A stretch of 64,000 nucleotides of DNA, taken from the NCBI GenBank assembly GCA_024500155.1, contig CM044867.1, forward strand, positions 28,035,632-28,099,631. The letters run 5' to 3'. The notes beneath the pieces are model-generated. The model did no database searches. It saw nothing but the letters and a program-made list of their open reading frames with translations, and had not been told where the DNA came from. This DNA is from Chenopodium formosanum. Lineage: Eukaryota; Streptophyta; Magnoliopsida; Caryophyllales; Amaranthaceae. A program made the position numbers and the translations under genes. Positions 11,504 to 22,960 of this stretch are shown one piece after another; within the stretch, counting starts at the first letter, position 1; the number at the start of each line of letters is the position of its first letter.

Positions 11504-13192
11504 CACTACTAGAAAACAGGCTAATTCCGACGGACGAGTTCCGACGGACCCATAATTCCGTCGGAAAATTCTAAATTTCCGACGGATTTTTATTCCGTCG
11601 GATATTTCCGACGGAATTGTTAAATTCGTCGGAAATCCGTCGGAAATTTCCGACGGAATATAAATCCGTCGGAATATGTACTTTCCGACGGATTTCTCCG
11701 TCGTAAAGTAACATTTCCGACAAAATTAAAATCCGTCAGAAATTTCCGACGGAAATTTCCGTCGGAACATATTGCTTTTTAAAAAATAAAACTTTTTTAA
11801 AGTGACATAAACAAAACCCTAAATCTACCCTTATGTGCGCCGCTTCTTTTCCCCCCCTTCTCACTTTCTCTTTCTTTCCTATTCTCTCTTCTCTGTCCTC
11901 TCCTTCTCTCTCCTCTTCATTCTCCTTCCTCTCCATTTCTCGATCTTCTCTGTCCTCTCCTTCCTCTCTTCTCTTTCTCTCTCCTCTCCTTCTTCCCTCT
12001 GAATCTCTGATCCGCCTCTTCTCCTTCCTTCTCCTTCTTTCCTCTTCTCTTTTCTTCTCCTTTTTTCCTTTTCTCTGTTCGCCCTCTTCTTTCCCCTTCT
12101 ATGTCCGCCTGTTTCTTCTCTCCGAACACCACCGCCATTACCTACTACCAACAACAATCGACACCTAACAACCGTGCAACAACAACGGCGAGTCGGGGAC
12201 CACAATAACACCGGCAACGCGCATCAACACCAACTGCACAACCACCGTCGCGAGAATCGTCAACTGCTCAAGTATTATAGATCATGTTTTACTTTAGTTT
12301 AGATTGTAGATCTAGTTGTATTTTTTAATAAATTTCTGATTATGGTTAATTTTTCAAGTAATTGTAATATTAGTTTATAAATTTTTGAGGATAATTGTAT
12401 ATTTATTTGATTCCTTTTAATTTTTGTGGTTAATTTTATTTTTCTTTTTACTGAAATTCGATATGTTCGATCTCCTTGTTTCGACTTTGTTTTGGTTGTT
12501 GGGTTGGGATTTTGACGTTTTTTCTTTTTTTTTTTTAATTTTTGGGTTGTGATACTTTGTTTTGGTGGTGGTGGTGGTTTTAGGTGCGTGGTGGGGTGGT
12601 TTTCTTAGGTGGGGTGGTAGATCTGGCTCGTTTGTGGGGTTAGGGTTAGGCGGATAGGGGTTTTGGTGGTGTGGGTGGTGGAACAGGACGAGTTAGGAGG
12701 GCTAAGGATATGGGTTAGGGGGTTTGTGGTGTAGGCTGGTGTAGTGGCGATTGTGGGTTAGGGGGTTTGTGGTGTAGGCTGGTGTAGCGGCGGTGGTTCG
12801 ATGTGGGTGGTAGCGGCGGTGGTTCGATGTGGGTGGTAAGGGTGTATTTGGTGGTTGGTGGTGGTTGATACGCCGTGCCGTGGTGGCGCGGCGTTTTTTT
12901 TTTTAATTTCTTAAAAAGCGTTTGGAAATTTCCGACCGAATTATAAATTCCGTCGGAAATTTCCGACGGATTTTCCTGGTGCTGAAAAATCTTTTTCGGC
13001 GGAAAATTCCGTCGGAAATTCTGTCGGAAAAGTGTTTCCGACGGAATTTTCGTCGGAAAAAGACAAATTTCCTACAAAGGCTTTTCCGACAACCGGTTAC
13101 GACGGAATTCCGTCGGAAAGGTGTTTTCCGACGGATTTTGGGGTGGTTTCGACGGAATTTTTCCGTCGGAAATGACCCTTTTTCTAGTAGTG
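11504..13192. mobile_element. Non-autonomous CACTA (En/Spm) transposon
   Basis: Ends CACTACTAGAAAA and TTTTCTAGTAGTG are perfect 13-bp terminal inverted repeats of the CACTA superfamily, flanked on both sides by AAA (11501-11503 and 13193-13195), the 3-bp duplication this superfamily makes. Both ends are crowded with TTCCGACGGA motifs in both orientations (about 11528-11765 and 12925-13170), which act as subterminal transposase-binding repeats in CACTA elements. The 1689-bp body has no transposase: a CT-rich block (about 11840-12120), a GT/GGT-rich block (about 12540-12880), and no believable ORF. It would need transposase from elsewhere. Confidence 0.92.
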
Positions 13193-13292
13193 AAAATCAA
13201 CTCATCAGTATCTCTCATCATGTGTTGCTTATTTCTTCAAATTTACAAGGGAGATGGACTCTTTGGGATGCTAGTGCTGCTTGTTAGCTTTA

Positions 13293-13832
13293 GGAAATTT
13301 TGACAATTACCACCTTCTGTTATGTCCATTTTAGCAATTACCACCTTCTATTTTTTTATTTGAAAATTACCACCTTCTATTTTTAAAAAACATCAAAAAT
13401 TACCACCTTCTTGCCCCCCAACTACCACGTGACGTCATTTTGGGCCCATTCTTTCCTTTTTCTCCCTATTTCCCTCACATTTCTCATTCCTATTTGGATT
13501 CTCATCTCCCCTTTCACTTTTTTTTTACCCCAAACCACCAATAATTGTTCGTCAATTTTGATTTGGAGGAGTGGATTGAAGTGTTTTTGATTGTTTGGGG
13601 GGAAAAAAGTGAGAGGGGGGATGAGAATCGAGTTAAGAATGAGAAATGTGAGGGAAATAGGGAGAAAAAGGAAAGAATGGGCCCAAAATGACGTCACGTG
13701 GTAGTTGGGGGGCAAGAAGGTGGTAATTTTTGATGTTTTTGAAAATAGAAGATGGTAATTTTCAAATAAAAAAATAGAAGGTGGTAATTGCTAAAATGGA
13801 CATAACAGAAGGTGGTAATTGTCAAAATTTCC
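13293..13832. mobile_element. Foldback MITE, Mutator-like
   Basis: A 540-bp near-palindrome. It begins GGAAATTTTGACAATTACCA and ends with the reverse complement; the arms stay complementary for over 200 bp each (ACCACCTTC repeats, GACGTCA, the GGGCCCATTC block). A perfect 9-bp duplication TTAGCTTTA flanks it (13284-13292 and 13833-13841), as expected of Mutator-like transposition. No protein is encoded. A transcript through it could form a long hairpin and feed small RNAs. Confidence 0.9.
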
Positions 13833-13841
13833 TTAGCTTTA

Positions 13842-15260
13842 TTTAAGCAACTAAAGAATTTAATGTGAGTTTTTTTTACACACTTTGTTTTTGAACCAAC
13901 CTTGTTTAATGGGGTTCTATGGCTCCTCATATGCATGATTTGGTTATGTAACATGCGTCATAAACACGAGCATTCGTAGACAAGATATCCCTTCACCTTT
14001 TTAACCAAAATAACTTTCACATGTCAAGAGACCTTTTTTGTAATGCTATTGGATTTTTAATTCACTCTGCAGGGATCTATCTTCCATTTCTATTTCCTTT
14101 TGTTGGGATAAAACATGAATAATTGTTGTTGTCAAACATATTGTTTATGAGAGCAGTAGTTAATGCACTGCTAGATATCATTGCCGCTGCTCTACTAGAC
14201 GTCGTTGCTGCCCTGCTTGATGATGCTGATGCTACGTTGGACCTTGGACGTTGCTAATTTGCTCCTCCTTTGCTGTACGGCGCTTCTCATGCTCTGCTCG
14301 ACGCTATTGTTATTTTTATTGTAACCAGAGATTCCAATCACGCGCGGTATATTTAGCCCTTTGAGAAGAATTATTATCGATGTTCTTTATGCCCTATGCC
14401 GATTTGTGTAATATTTTATCAAAACTATTTGCATATGGACGATAAATGCGTTGGATGTTGTGTAGCTGTGCAATGTTCTAAACTTAAGTTGAGCTACTTT
14501 GATTTAGTGATTTACGGTAAAAAGATATTGAATTCGATGTAGAAATATAAATGTCTAATAAATTCTAAATAAGAAAATTAAAACAAAAAGAAATATAGAG
14601 TTAAAGATGGGTTTAAACATAACTTTTTAAATCAATTTAGGGAATTCAAGAGACAATTATAAAGCTTTTGAAATCAAATTGGGGCAAATATGTAAAAGAA
14701 CATTTTTAGAGATATAAATGTCCATGCACTATTCATAAGAGTTTTCTTAAACTTTTTATAATATATAATAAGGTAGGGATGTTGTTGCTGCTGTTGTAAT
14801 GTACTCTACTATTTTATTTTTATTTATTTATTTTTTTATTTTTCTTACAATGTACTCTACTTATAACTGTATTATATTTTGTCTTTTTGGATGAAAGTGC
14901 TATTATTGAAAATTAAGTTTATGTTTAAATTCTTTGTATATAATATAAGTGTTTGTTTATTTAATATAGAGAATTTTTTTAATTTTTTTAAAGAAAATAT
15001 AAAAATTGTGACGCTTTAATGCGTCTAATTTGTTTGATGGGTAGTCAGAGCGTCACAATTTTTTTATAAAGTGACACATAAAAGGGTCACAATATTTTTA
15101 CAAAGTGACTATAAAAAGCGTCAAAATATTGTGGCTTCAAAAATTAGGGTCATTATGTGTACAAAAAAGCGTCATAATATACCTTATTTTTTTTTGTACG
15201 GGCGTATGTGCATTATATGTCCGTCCCATGGTCATATTTATGCATATTTGAACTCATCAT
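13842..15260. other. Intergenic stretch with a GTGACGC-type repeat cluster
   Basis: No gene seen. Between about 15005 and 15185 the words GTGACGC, GCGTCA and GTCACAA recur in both orientations, like subterminal repeats of a truncated DNA transposon, but no terminal inverted repeats could be placed. The remainder is AT-rich. Confidence 0.4.
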
Positions 15261-15272
15261 CCTTATCGTTCG

Positions 15273-15576
15273 TCTCATTTTAAGAAACTTCTCATTGGAT
15301 ATATATTTTTTGAAGTTTCTTAAAATGAGAAGAATGAGAAGGGTTAAATGTGCATATATTTTAAACTAAATGTGCATAATTTATTTTTGACCTGCTACTT
15401 TATTTCAAGTTTTTGGGAAAACTAATATTTATGCACATTATGCACAAAAAAAATATGCACATTGAATTTCGGTCAAATTTTTTTGCACATTTTATCCGAA
15501 AAATATGCACGTTTAGTGGAAAAATTATGCACATTAAATCTCTATCATCCTTCTCATTTTAAGAAATTTCTCATTT
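15273..15576. repeat. Small inverted-repeat element (MITE-like)
   Basis: The word TCTCATTTTAAGAAAYTTCTC occurs forward at 15273-15296 and 15551-15576 and inverted at 15313-15330, with TGCACATT motifs between. The inverted repeats look like MITE ends, with either a nested or a rearranged copy. No clear target-site duplication was found. Its right edge touches the copia RT remnant. Confidence 0.4.
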
Positions 15577-16103
15577 GACCCAAATTATGTTGACATCAAA
15601 AATGCTTTCTTGCATGGAGATCTTACTGAAGAAGTGTATATGAAGGTTCCTCAAAGTGTGGCAAATCCAAATAATATGGTCTGTAAACTTACAAAGTTGC
15701 TTTATGGACTTAAACAAGCTTCCAGACAATGGTTTGCAAAGTTGAATACAGAGTTGTAGAAAAAGAATGATGAACATTCTAAGAATGATTATTCATTATT
15801 CCTAAAGAAATTGGAAGAGCATATTACTATTACAGTAGTATATGTTGATGATATAATGTTACTGGTTCAGATAAGGCAGAAATTAGAAGATTCAAGGAAC
15901 ATCTACATACAGTTTTCAGTATTAAGGATCTAGGGGTCCTGAATTACTTCCTGGGAATAGAAGTCTCACATGTGGAACATGGAATTGTTATGAGCTAGAA
16001 GAAGAAGTTTACAAAAGAGTTACTTCAAGAGTGCAACATGGATGTTTCTACAGTTGCAAAAACTCCACTGCGTGTGAATATGAAGTTTTTAGAATAAGAA
16101 GGT
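15577..16103 (+). pseudogene. Ty1/copia reverse transcriptase fragment
   Basis: Remnant of a copia reverse transcriptase. Seen directly: NAFLHGDL, a segment with LLYGLKQAS, and the catalytic YVDD motif just before position 15860, followed by the LGVLNYFLGIE-type segment in a shifted frame. It carries stops and frameshifts and is cut on the left by a small repeat. On the right the solo LTR at 16104 interrupts it. The same element continues at 18198 with RNase H, since the duplication AAGGT joins the two halves. Confidence 0.8.
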
Positions 16104-18197
16104 TGTAGACACCTGATTGTGTCTCCCCAAAAACCAAACCCAGTGATGATTACCTTTCACGTCTTTGATTATCAAGTTAGGTGAAGAGTTGAACAGTCTC
16201 GTGGATTTCCCTTAAGCCTTGACCATTTCTAACCTTTCCTAAAATGTTTTAAGCCAAAAATCATTCATTTCGTGTCTTTAAACCCAAAATAATTCATTTC
16301 GTGTCCTTAAAATCATTCATTTCGTGTCTAATTTATAAAAACGTTCAAACCAGTTTATTTTGGTCCATAATCTGGGTCCAATAATTATATAGTTGGATGG
16401 GGCTTGAAAAGAGCTTTCCAACGATATATTATAAGCCCAAATTCGAGTTATAACGAGAAAGTTATGGCCAAAATACTAAACTGGGTCTAAACCGAGCCTT
16501 ACCTACGGCCCAATGATCATGTGGAGGGTCCATTAACCTTAACCACATTCCCAAACCTATTCGGATTTATTATAAGCTTCTAGAATTATCTAGAAGGTTG
16601 TTTTGAGTCCTAAATCTATTAGGATTTATTATTAGCTTCTAGAATCCTCTAGAAGGTTCTAATTTATCCTGTTTTTGAAAAGATAAACATTTCGAATTTT
16701 ATATCGGATAAAACACTTGTTTTTTTTTAATGATTTTAATTCTGATAAAATTAGAATACGTACGGAAACACGGTTAACCCAATTTTATTGGAAGTCGGAT
16801 TCCGTACGGATTCTATCTTCAAAAAAACATGGAGCCCGTCGCGCAGCGATAGTACCATCACGTCGCGATGGAGCCCGTCGCGCAGCGATAGTCCCATCAC
16901 ATCGCGATGGAGCCCGTCGCGCAGCGATAGTCCCATCGCGTCGCGATGGACCCTGTTGCGCCGCAATGAAAGCAGTTTTATTCCGATTCGAATTTGGACT
17001 CTTTCTGATCTTTTCCCCGTTTTTTTTTCTTATAAATAGAGGTCGTTTTCCTCCGTTTTCATTCACCAACAATCATCATCTAGTCCTCTCTATAAGCTTT
17101 AAGCTTCTTCTTCTTCTCTCTCTTTCTAGCCTTAGCCCTAGCCTAAACACACCCCTACACTCATATTTTCCTAAACAAACACCATACGTCCTTTGCGAGA
17201 TTTGAATACACCTAGCCAAGCTCGAAGTTGCCTAAGACCTCGACGTGAAAGGTTGATAATTCTGAGGGTTTGGTCCCAAATCTATATTTCAATTATTATT
17301 TGATTTATTTGTTTGATTTGCTACTCTTTCTTGAAGTTTACTAACGTGTGTATTGTTTTGATAGAAAGAGGTACGAGGCTTCAAAGTGAGTAGATTTACT
17401 CTCTTTACTCTTAGATTTTGATAAAGAAATCATGCTTATATTATTATAATTCCTAGTATCATGTTAGGATGCTTTTATGATTTCTAGTATCATGTTTAGG
17501 ATGTTTCTTAATCGTTCTATCGATCATGTTATTACCATGTTAGGGATAAAGCTTTGATCTTTATTATTTAGTGACATGCTAGGATTTGTTATTAATCCGT
17601 TTAGTATCATGCCTAGGATCTTGCTAATAATATTTTGATGATGATGATTGTTGTGTTAATTATATGTTGCTTGATTATTTATGATTTATTGTTATTGCTT
17701 GATCACGCTCTTTCTGCAGGTTTAAAGGCAATTTGTACTTGAAATCACGCTTAATAAGATAATTAATAATTTAATTTAGTCTTAATATGATTTTAATTCA
17801 AGTGATCGCCAATAATAAATTTATTTGTGCATTAATAATCAACTAACGTAGATTAAATATGCTTAGGATAAATTTATTGAATGTATGTTGATAAAAAAGC
17901 ATACATGAATATCATAAGAATTAAGTAGAAGCCTATTTAGGGTGGGTTCAATCTCTTTTAGGTTGGATTCGTACCATCATCCCCGAATATCCAGTCATGG
18001 TTTCGGACCACTATGGAGTTAGCAATCTCTGTGATCGTGAATAATGGGGTGTAACCCTCACACCCGTGAACGGTTTACAAGTTCCTAAAACTTGTTGTCG
18101 ACTCTTTTATCTCTAGCTTTTTTCCCTTTGGACGCCACCGTGCTTAATTGCATGATCACAGTGGGGCTCAAAGTTGAGTGTTAAAATATTCCTTACA
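16104..18197 (+). mobile_element. Solo LTR, 2.1 kb, inside a copia element
   Basis: Starts TGTAGACACC and ends CCTTACA, flanked by a perfect 5-bp duplication AAGGT (16099-16103 and 18198-18202) in the middle of a copia pol. No internal element sequence or second LTR is present, so it is a solo LTR left by recombination. It has TATAAATAG at 17031-17039 and a CT-rich leader. A GC-rich tandem array of a 39-bp unit (GGAGCCCGTCGCGCAGCGAT...) occupies 16831-16947 in three full copies plus a partial fourth. A related LTR lies inverted at 1-1040. Confidence 0.85.
16831..16968 (+). repeat. 39-bp tandem array in the solo LTR
   Basis: Units at 16831, 16870 and 16909 differ by only a few bases; a degenerate fourth starts at 16948. 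It is strikingly GC-rich with CpG-rich words (GTCGCGCAGCGA, GTCGCGAT) in AT-rich surroundings, and lies just upstream of the TATA box. The related LTR at 1-1040 has only about 1.4 units, so copy number varies. Confidence 0.85.
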
Positions 18198-18861
18198 AAG
18201 GTGATTTATACTCTGATCCAGAACATTACAGGAAAATAGTTGGGAAATTGAATTTTCTATCACATACAAGACCTGATCTTTCTTTTTCAGTTCAGACCTT
18301 GAGTCAGTTCATGTAGAAGCCAAGGCTATCCCATGTAAAGGCTTTAAATCATGTCCAGAGGTACATATCTCATACAATGGGTCAGGGAATTCTGTTACAT
18401 GCTACAGATCAGTTAATCTTGACAGCATACTCAGACTCAGATTGGACAGCAAGTCTAAATATAAGGAGGTCAGTAATCGGATATGTTCTGTTACCAGGAA
18501 AATCACCAGTTTCATGGAAGTCTAAAAAGTAATCAACTATTTTTCAAGGAGCTCAAGTGAAGCTGAGTATAGAGCAATGGCATGCAACTACAGCCTTAGA
18601 AACAACTTGGCTTGTCAGACTACTCACTGAATTGGGAGTATTGAATTTGAAGCATGTTGCCTTACATTGTGATAATCAGAGTGCAATTCATATAGGGAAA
18701 AACCTTGTATTTCATGAACGCATTAAGCATATCGATATAGACTACTAGTACTACTTCACTCAAGATAAGGTTCTAGAAGGGCTAATTGAACTGCCTTATA
18801 CTCCTACAGCAGAGCAGGTAGCAGACATTATGACTAAGGTATTAGGTTCAAGTCAGCACAG
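18198..18861 (+). pseudogene. Ty1/copia RNase H fragment, same element as 15577-16103
   Basis: Continues the interrupted copia. Visible are KLNFLSHTRPDLSFSVQTL, AYSDSDW (RNase H aspartates), a WKSKK segment, LHCDNQSAIHI, and the tail with EQVADIMTK. A TAG (near FM*KP), a TAA after WKSKK, a frame change in SSSEAEYRA, and a TAG after DIDY show it is dead. A hAT-like MITE at 18862 splits its final codons, which resume at 19181. The polypurine tract and 3' LTR follow. Confidence 0.85.
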
Positions 18862-19180
18862 CAGGGCCGTAGATTAACAAGTGCAAAGAGCCCTATTGCA
18901 CAGGGCCCCGAAATAAAAAGGGCCTTGAAATAAGAAAGAGCCCAATTTAAATAAAGAGATATATATAATTTCGTGTACACATTATTTGTTATTAACAATC
19001 TAGTGCAGTTGGCAAGCTATTTTATATTTTGTGCATGGGATGGGGGTTCGAATCCCGTCATAACCTTTTTAAATTTTATTGGATTTTTCATTGTAATGAA
19101 GTTAGGGGCCCATTCCTTCAAATAAAATATTAGGGCTTCAAAGTTAGATCAGGGCCCCCATTTTTTTCAAGACGGCCCAG
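18862..19180. mobile_element. hAT-like MITE with internal SINE-like boxes
   Basis: Starts CAGGGCCGT and ends ACGGCCCAG, the type of end found in hAT elements. The flanks CAGCACAG (18854-18861) and CAGCACAA (19181-19188) are an 8-bp duplication with one change, as hAT transposases make. It lies in the last codons of the copia pol. Inside, TAGTGCAGTTGG (19001-19012) and GGTTCGAATCC (19045-19055) match Pol III A and B boxes at near tRNA spacing, so a SINE fragment may be nested. No protein is encoded. Confidence 0.75.
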
Positions 19181-19245
19181 CAGCACAACAAGCTCAAGTC
19201 CAAGCTAGGCATGTATCCTGCTACAGTCCCTAGCTTGAGGGGGGA

Positions 19246-19480
19246 TGTTGATGATCATATAGATGATCATACTGCCAGCTCAGACGATGACTCAACAGTT
19301 TGTTATAATTTTGTTATAACATAATTGATGGCTTGTAATAATTACTTGGATGGTTGTAACAACCTGAGCTATAAATAGTTGTAATGAACAACAGCTTATC
19401 ATTCATTCAATCAATGTAATTTCTTCCTCCTTTTCTCTAAATTCTCTCTCTACATTTTCTGTTCTTCACTGTAAATATCA
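19246..19480 (+). repeat. 3' LTR of the copia remnant
   Basis: The polypurine tract GAGGGGGGA (19237-19245) directly precedes TGTTGATGATC. The 235-bp LTR has CTATAAATAG near 19368 and ends near ATATCA at 19480. Only this LTR remains. The right boundary is by best TG..CA fit, not by duplication. Confidence 0.65.
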
Positions 19481-21237
19481 ATAATTAATGTAGCATAATA
19501 CTCCGTATATAGTTTACATAAAAGCGTGATGGTACAAAACTAAAAGGGTATATAGTTTGATGGACATGTGATGTTGGGCAACATGGAGACATGGTGTGGA
19601 TTATTAAAGTTAAAGATAGGTCAAAATTATACGGGAGTAAGTGAAAATCCAATGTGGAAAGTAAAATAAAGGGATTTCTTCATTATGTGAATTGATGACC
19701 TGAGAAGTGTGACTATCAAGTGGAATATGTGGACGAATTAAAAAGGAAGAAAAAGAAGAAAGGATAATTCCAAAAAAAAAAAAAAAAGAAGAAAAAGAAG
19801 AAAGGAAAAGACCCAAAAAAAAAAGAAGTCATTGCTTTATGTCTGGATCAACATTTTAAATTTGATTTGATAGGAGATTTGCGAGAGAAGAGAAAATTAA
19901 GAAAAGAAGATAAAAAAAAACTTAATGAGATTAGACAAACCTCACAAACCATGGCTATCCATTGTTTAAATTAGGCTTGGCAATCTTAAACCAAACTTGA
20001 TGACCTGATTCGATTGATCCGACCTATGACCAAAAAATCACCCGAAAATAATGATCCGAAATTAACCCTAAATCTATAGTCTATCTAGCCCGATCCATCC
20101 CTGACCCAAAGTGGAATTGACTCGACCTTGACCTGATACCTGAAACTGACCTCACCTGGCTATACTCGATCTGAAGTTGACCAAATACACAAAGTGACAT
20201 GACCGGAAATTGTCCTAATATTCGAAGTGACCGAACGAAAATTGCCTTATACCTTAAATTACTTGAACTGATTTAAGCCCGTATTACTTGACTCGAACAG
20301 ACCCAAATCGAAAATAGCCTAAACCATACCGACTTGATTCTAAAAAAAAAATAAAAATTAATGAGTAACAATGTAATTATTATAACAATCACAATAATAA
20401 ATTTAATGATTTGAGTTTGACCCAAAGCATCGATCCGAAATGAAACGACCCGACCCAAACGTGACCTAACCCGATCTTAACCCGACTCGAACTTGACCCA
20501 ACTTATGGACTTGAAAATTTATCCGACCCGAACAGACTCAACTTGACTGATCATCTATTGACTTGAACTTGACCTGAAACCTGAAATGACTAGATTCGAC
20601 CCAAATTGTTGCAATTTTAATTTATGTTTAAGCTAAATCAAAGGATAACATTAATTAACCCATAATTTATTACATTAATTAACCTTTCAATCAATTAAAT
20701 TTAAGTAATACCTATATCGATACTTTTTTTTATTATTATTATACTAGTGATTTCAACGCATGCGATACGGTATGGCTAACCCTTTGAGAAAAATTATTAC
20801 GTTGTCATTTATGTGCTATGTGTGTTTGCATAATAATTTATTATAATTATTTTCATATAGGCAATAAATGTCTTGGATATTGTATAGTTGTGCAATATTC
20901 AAAACTTTAATAGAGCTACTTTGATTTAGCGAAGGAACAGTAAAAAAAAAATCGAAACCTTAGTAGAGCTACTTTGGTCGTTTTGTGTATGAGGCTGGGT
21001 TAGTCAATGACTCAATGCTGGATAATAGGGTCAAATCCCACTTTCCGACATAAGGTACGACTTTGCAAACAAAAAAAAAAAATTGTTTAAGGTATGACCT
21101 CACAAAAAATATTTAAAAATAAGTTTTGTCACAAAAAAAGGGGATCTATAAGTAGGCTTTTAATAAAATTTCCTAAATTAAAAGTAAAAGTGCAAGTGTA
21201 GAAATGAAATTAAAATTAAACCAAATCGTAATGACTA
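19481..21237. repeat. Intergenic stretch with a GACC-rich array
   Basis: No gene. Between about 19985 and 20610 the sequence is a degenerate, roughly 10-12 bp periodic run of GACCTGA/GACCCGA/TTGACC words, interrupted by AT-rich patches near 20340-20400. Similar low-complexity runs are common in plant genomes. Around 20985-21050 a GGGTCAAATCCC word hints at an old SINE B box; evidence is thin. Confidence 0.5.
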
Positions 21238-21492
21238 CTCCCTCCATTTTTATTTAAGTGCCCAGTTTAACTTTGACACTATTCACATGCAGTGCTTTGA
21301 CTAAAGTTTTTGCTTTATAAATAATACTTTGTATTTAAGATAGTCATATCATATGGATAATTGTAAGAATTGTCTCAATTCATACTTTTTAAATATTAAT
21401 TTTTATAATTTACACTTATCAAATTATTTGTCAAATTTATACAGTGACATTTATACGGATCAAAATGAACACTTAAACAAAAACCGAGGGAG
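21238..21492. mobile_element. Stowaway-type MITE (Tc1/mariner)
   Basis: Starts CTCCCTCCATTTTTATTTAA and ends with the complementary ...CCGAGGGAG; TA on both sides (21236-21237 and 21493-21494) is the duplication of the Tc1/mariner superfamily. 255 bp, no coding. It lies 360 bp upstream of the ankyrin gene start, so it could affect that promoter. Confidence 0.85.
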
Positions 21493-21578
21493 TAATAATA
21501 CTCTGCACATTTATAGTTTCCTCTTAAAAAACAGATTTATTCTTTGTATAAGTATAGTTCCAGTACAAGAAACGTGAC

Positions 21579-21579
21579 T

Positions 21580-21639
<60 letters not shown>
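21579..21639 (+). repeat. (CA)n-(A)49 microsatellite
   Basis: A short CA run followed by about 49 consecutive A. This is likely to be length-variable and error-prone in assembly. It lies 215 bp before the ankyrin start codon. Confidence 0.9.
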
Positions 21640-21643
<4 letters not shown>

Positions 21644-21853
21644 TGGTGACCCAAATAAAAATAAGATATTCTTCATCCAAAAATAAAATAAAATAAAATA
21701 AAAAAGTAAAAATAAAAAAAAGATATAAATGAACAATATATGAATCACATTGATAATGGGAAAGATATAAAGAGTGGTATATTAGTACAGCAATCAAAAC
21801 TCAAAAATTCCCTCAAACTTTAAACATCCAAATTTCTATCTCCATCTCCAATT

Positions 21854-22511
21854 ATGACATCTTCGAAGATGGATGAAGAGCTGAGAGATGCAGCAATAAG
21901 AGGAGATGTAGAGCACCTTAAAAAATGCGTAGAATCCAATAAACCCATGGAATATTACATGACGTTCTTCCCTGAAGAAGAAGACCACTCTGGAAAACAT
22001 CATTACGGAAACATCTTCCACATGGCGGCAATCGAAAACAAAGAAGAGTTCATAAGAGAAGCCATGAAGATAATACCTCAGGAAGGCAAGCAGCAGCTCC
22101 TCATTCAACCAGGGGGCGAAAGGAGTAAGTGGAACCCTCTTCATGTAGCAGCCAAAGTTGGGAATGTGAAGATAGTAAAGATGTTTCTAGATGTGTATCG
22201 TTGTTTACCAACATTACCATCCGATCTTTCAAAACGACCCTGGTTATTGAAGAATTCTGATGGAAATAACCCTTGCGTTGTAGCTGTTAGTAAATATCAA
22301 GAAGAATGTGTGCTGGAAATTTATAAAATAGATACCAAGTTGCTTTCCTATATGCCTAGTCGTCGTGATTCCTCACTAGTCTATGAAGCTGTAAACAATA
22401 AGCTGAGCAAGTTAGCTTTAGAGATATTGAGGTCCTCTCATCCTATTAGTTGCGTCGGATATGATGGCTTCACTCCATTCCACTCGATTCATTATTTTAT
22501 CGAACACTCAG
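21854..22511 (+). CDS. Ankyrin gene exon 1 (N-terminus)
   Basis: Starts at ATG 21854 (MTSSKMDEELRDAAIRGD) after a non-coding AT-rich leader and gives 219 codons plus one base. It contains helix pairs of the ankyrin type, with NIFHMAA and NPLHVAAKVGNVKIVKMFL as clear repeats, and a degenerate third around NNPCVVAVSKYQ. It ends CAG at a GTAAAC donor, phase 1. Confidence 0.85.
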
Positions 22512-22960
22512 GTAAACAAAATTCATGTTAATATTTTTTTTTGTGAGAAAACTATCTTTACAAAATCAGTTCAAGCATGATTAGCAATGAACGAATATCA
22601 AAACCGAAAAATAGTCGAACTCTTGGATTATGGTGAATTGGCAATGGTGCCTTTTTATTACAACATTTTATGCTTTATAAAATAGTTAATTACAACTTTT
22701 ATTACAGGTAGTATTCACAATAATCGATTTTTATAAGATAGTTTTCACAAAATTTTCTTAAATTAAATACATTGTGGCACTTACGGCCTCAATATGAATC
22801 AAATAAAATCTTACATGAGTTCATTTTTCTTTTGATATTATTATGATGTGAACCTAATGTCTACATATAAGTATGTCGGTATATGTGTATATACAAATAA
22901 GCACACAAATATACACATATGTGCATAAACATAACATTTGAAAAAAAATTCCAATTACAG

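Noticed and set aside
11833..12217. ORFs of S/L or E/R/K-rich composition on both strands
   Set aside because: Product of a CT-rich low-complexity block inside a CACTA element.
13422..13715. 97-codon minus ORF
   Set aside because: Lies in the palindromic foldback MITE, so both strands give similar chance ORFs.
16717..17205. 162-codon ORF with repeated RRDGARRAAIV words
   Set aside because: It reads through the 39-bp tandem array of the solo LTR; 39 is divisible by three, so frames stay open by chance.
19001..19055. tRNA gene
   Set aside because: A and B boxes are present but no acceptor stem or anticodon arm can be folded; SINE-like at most.
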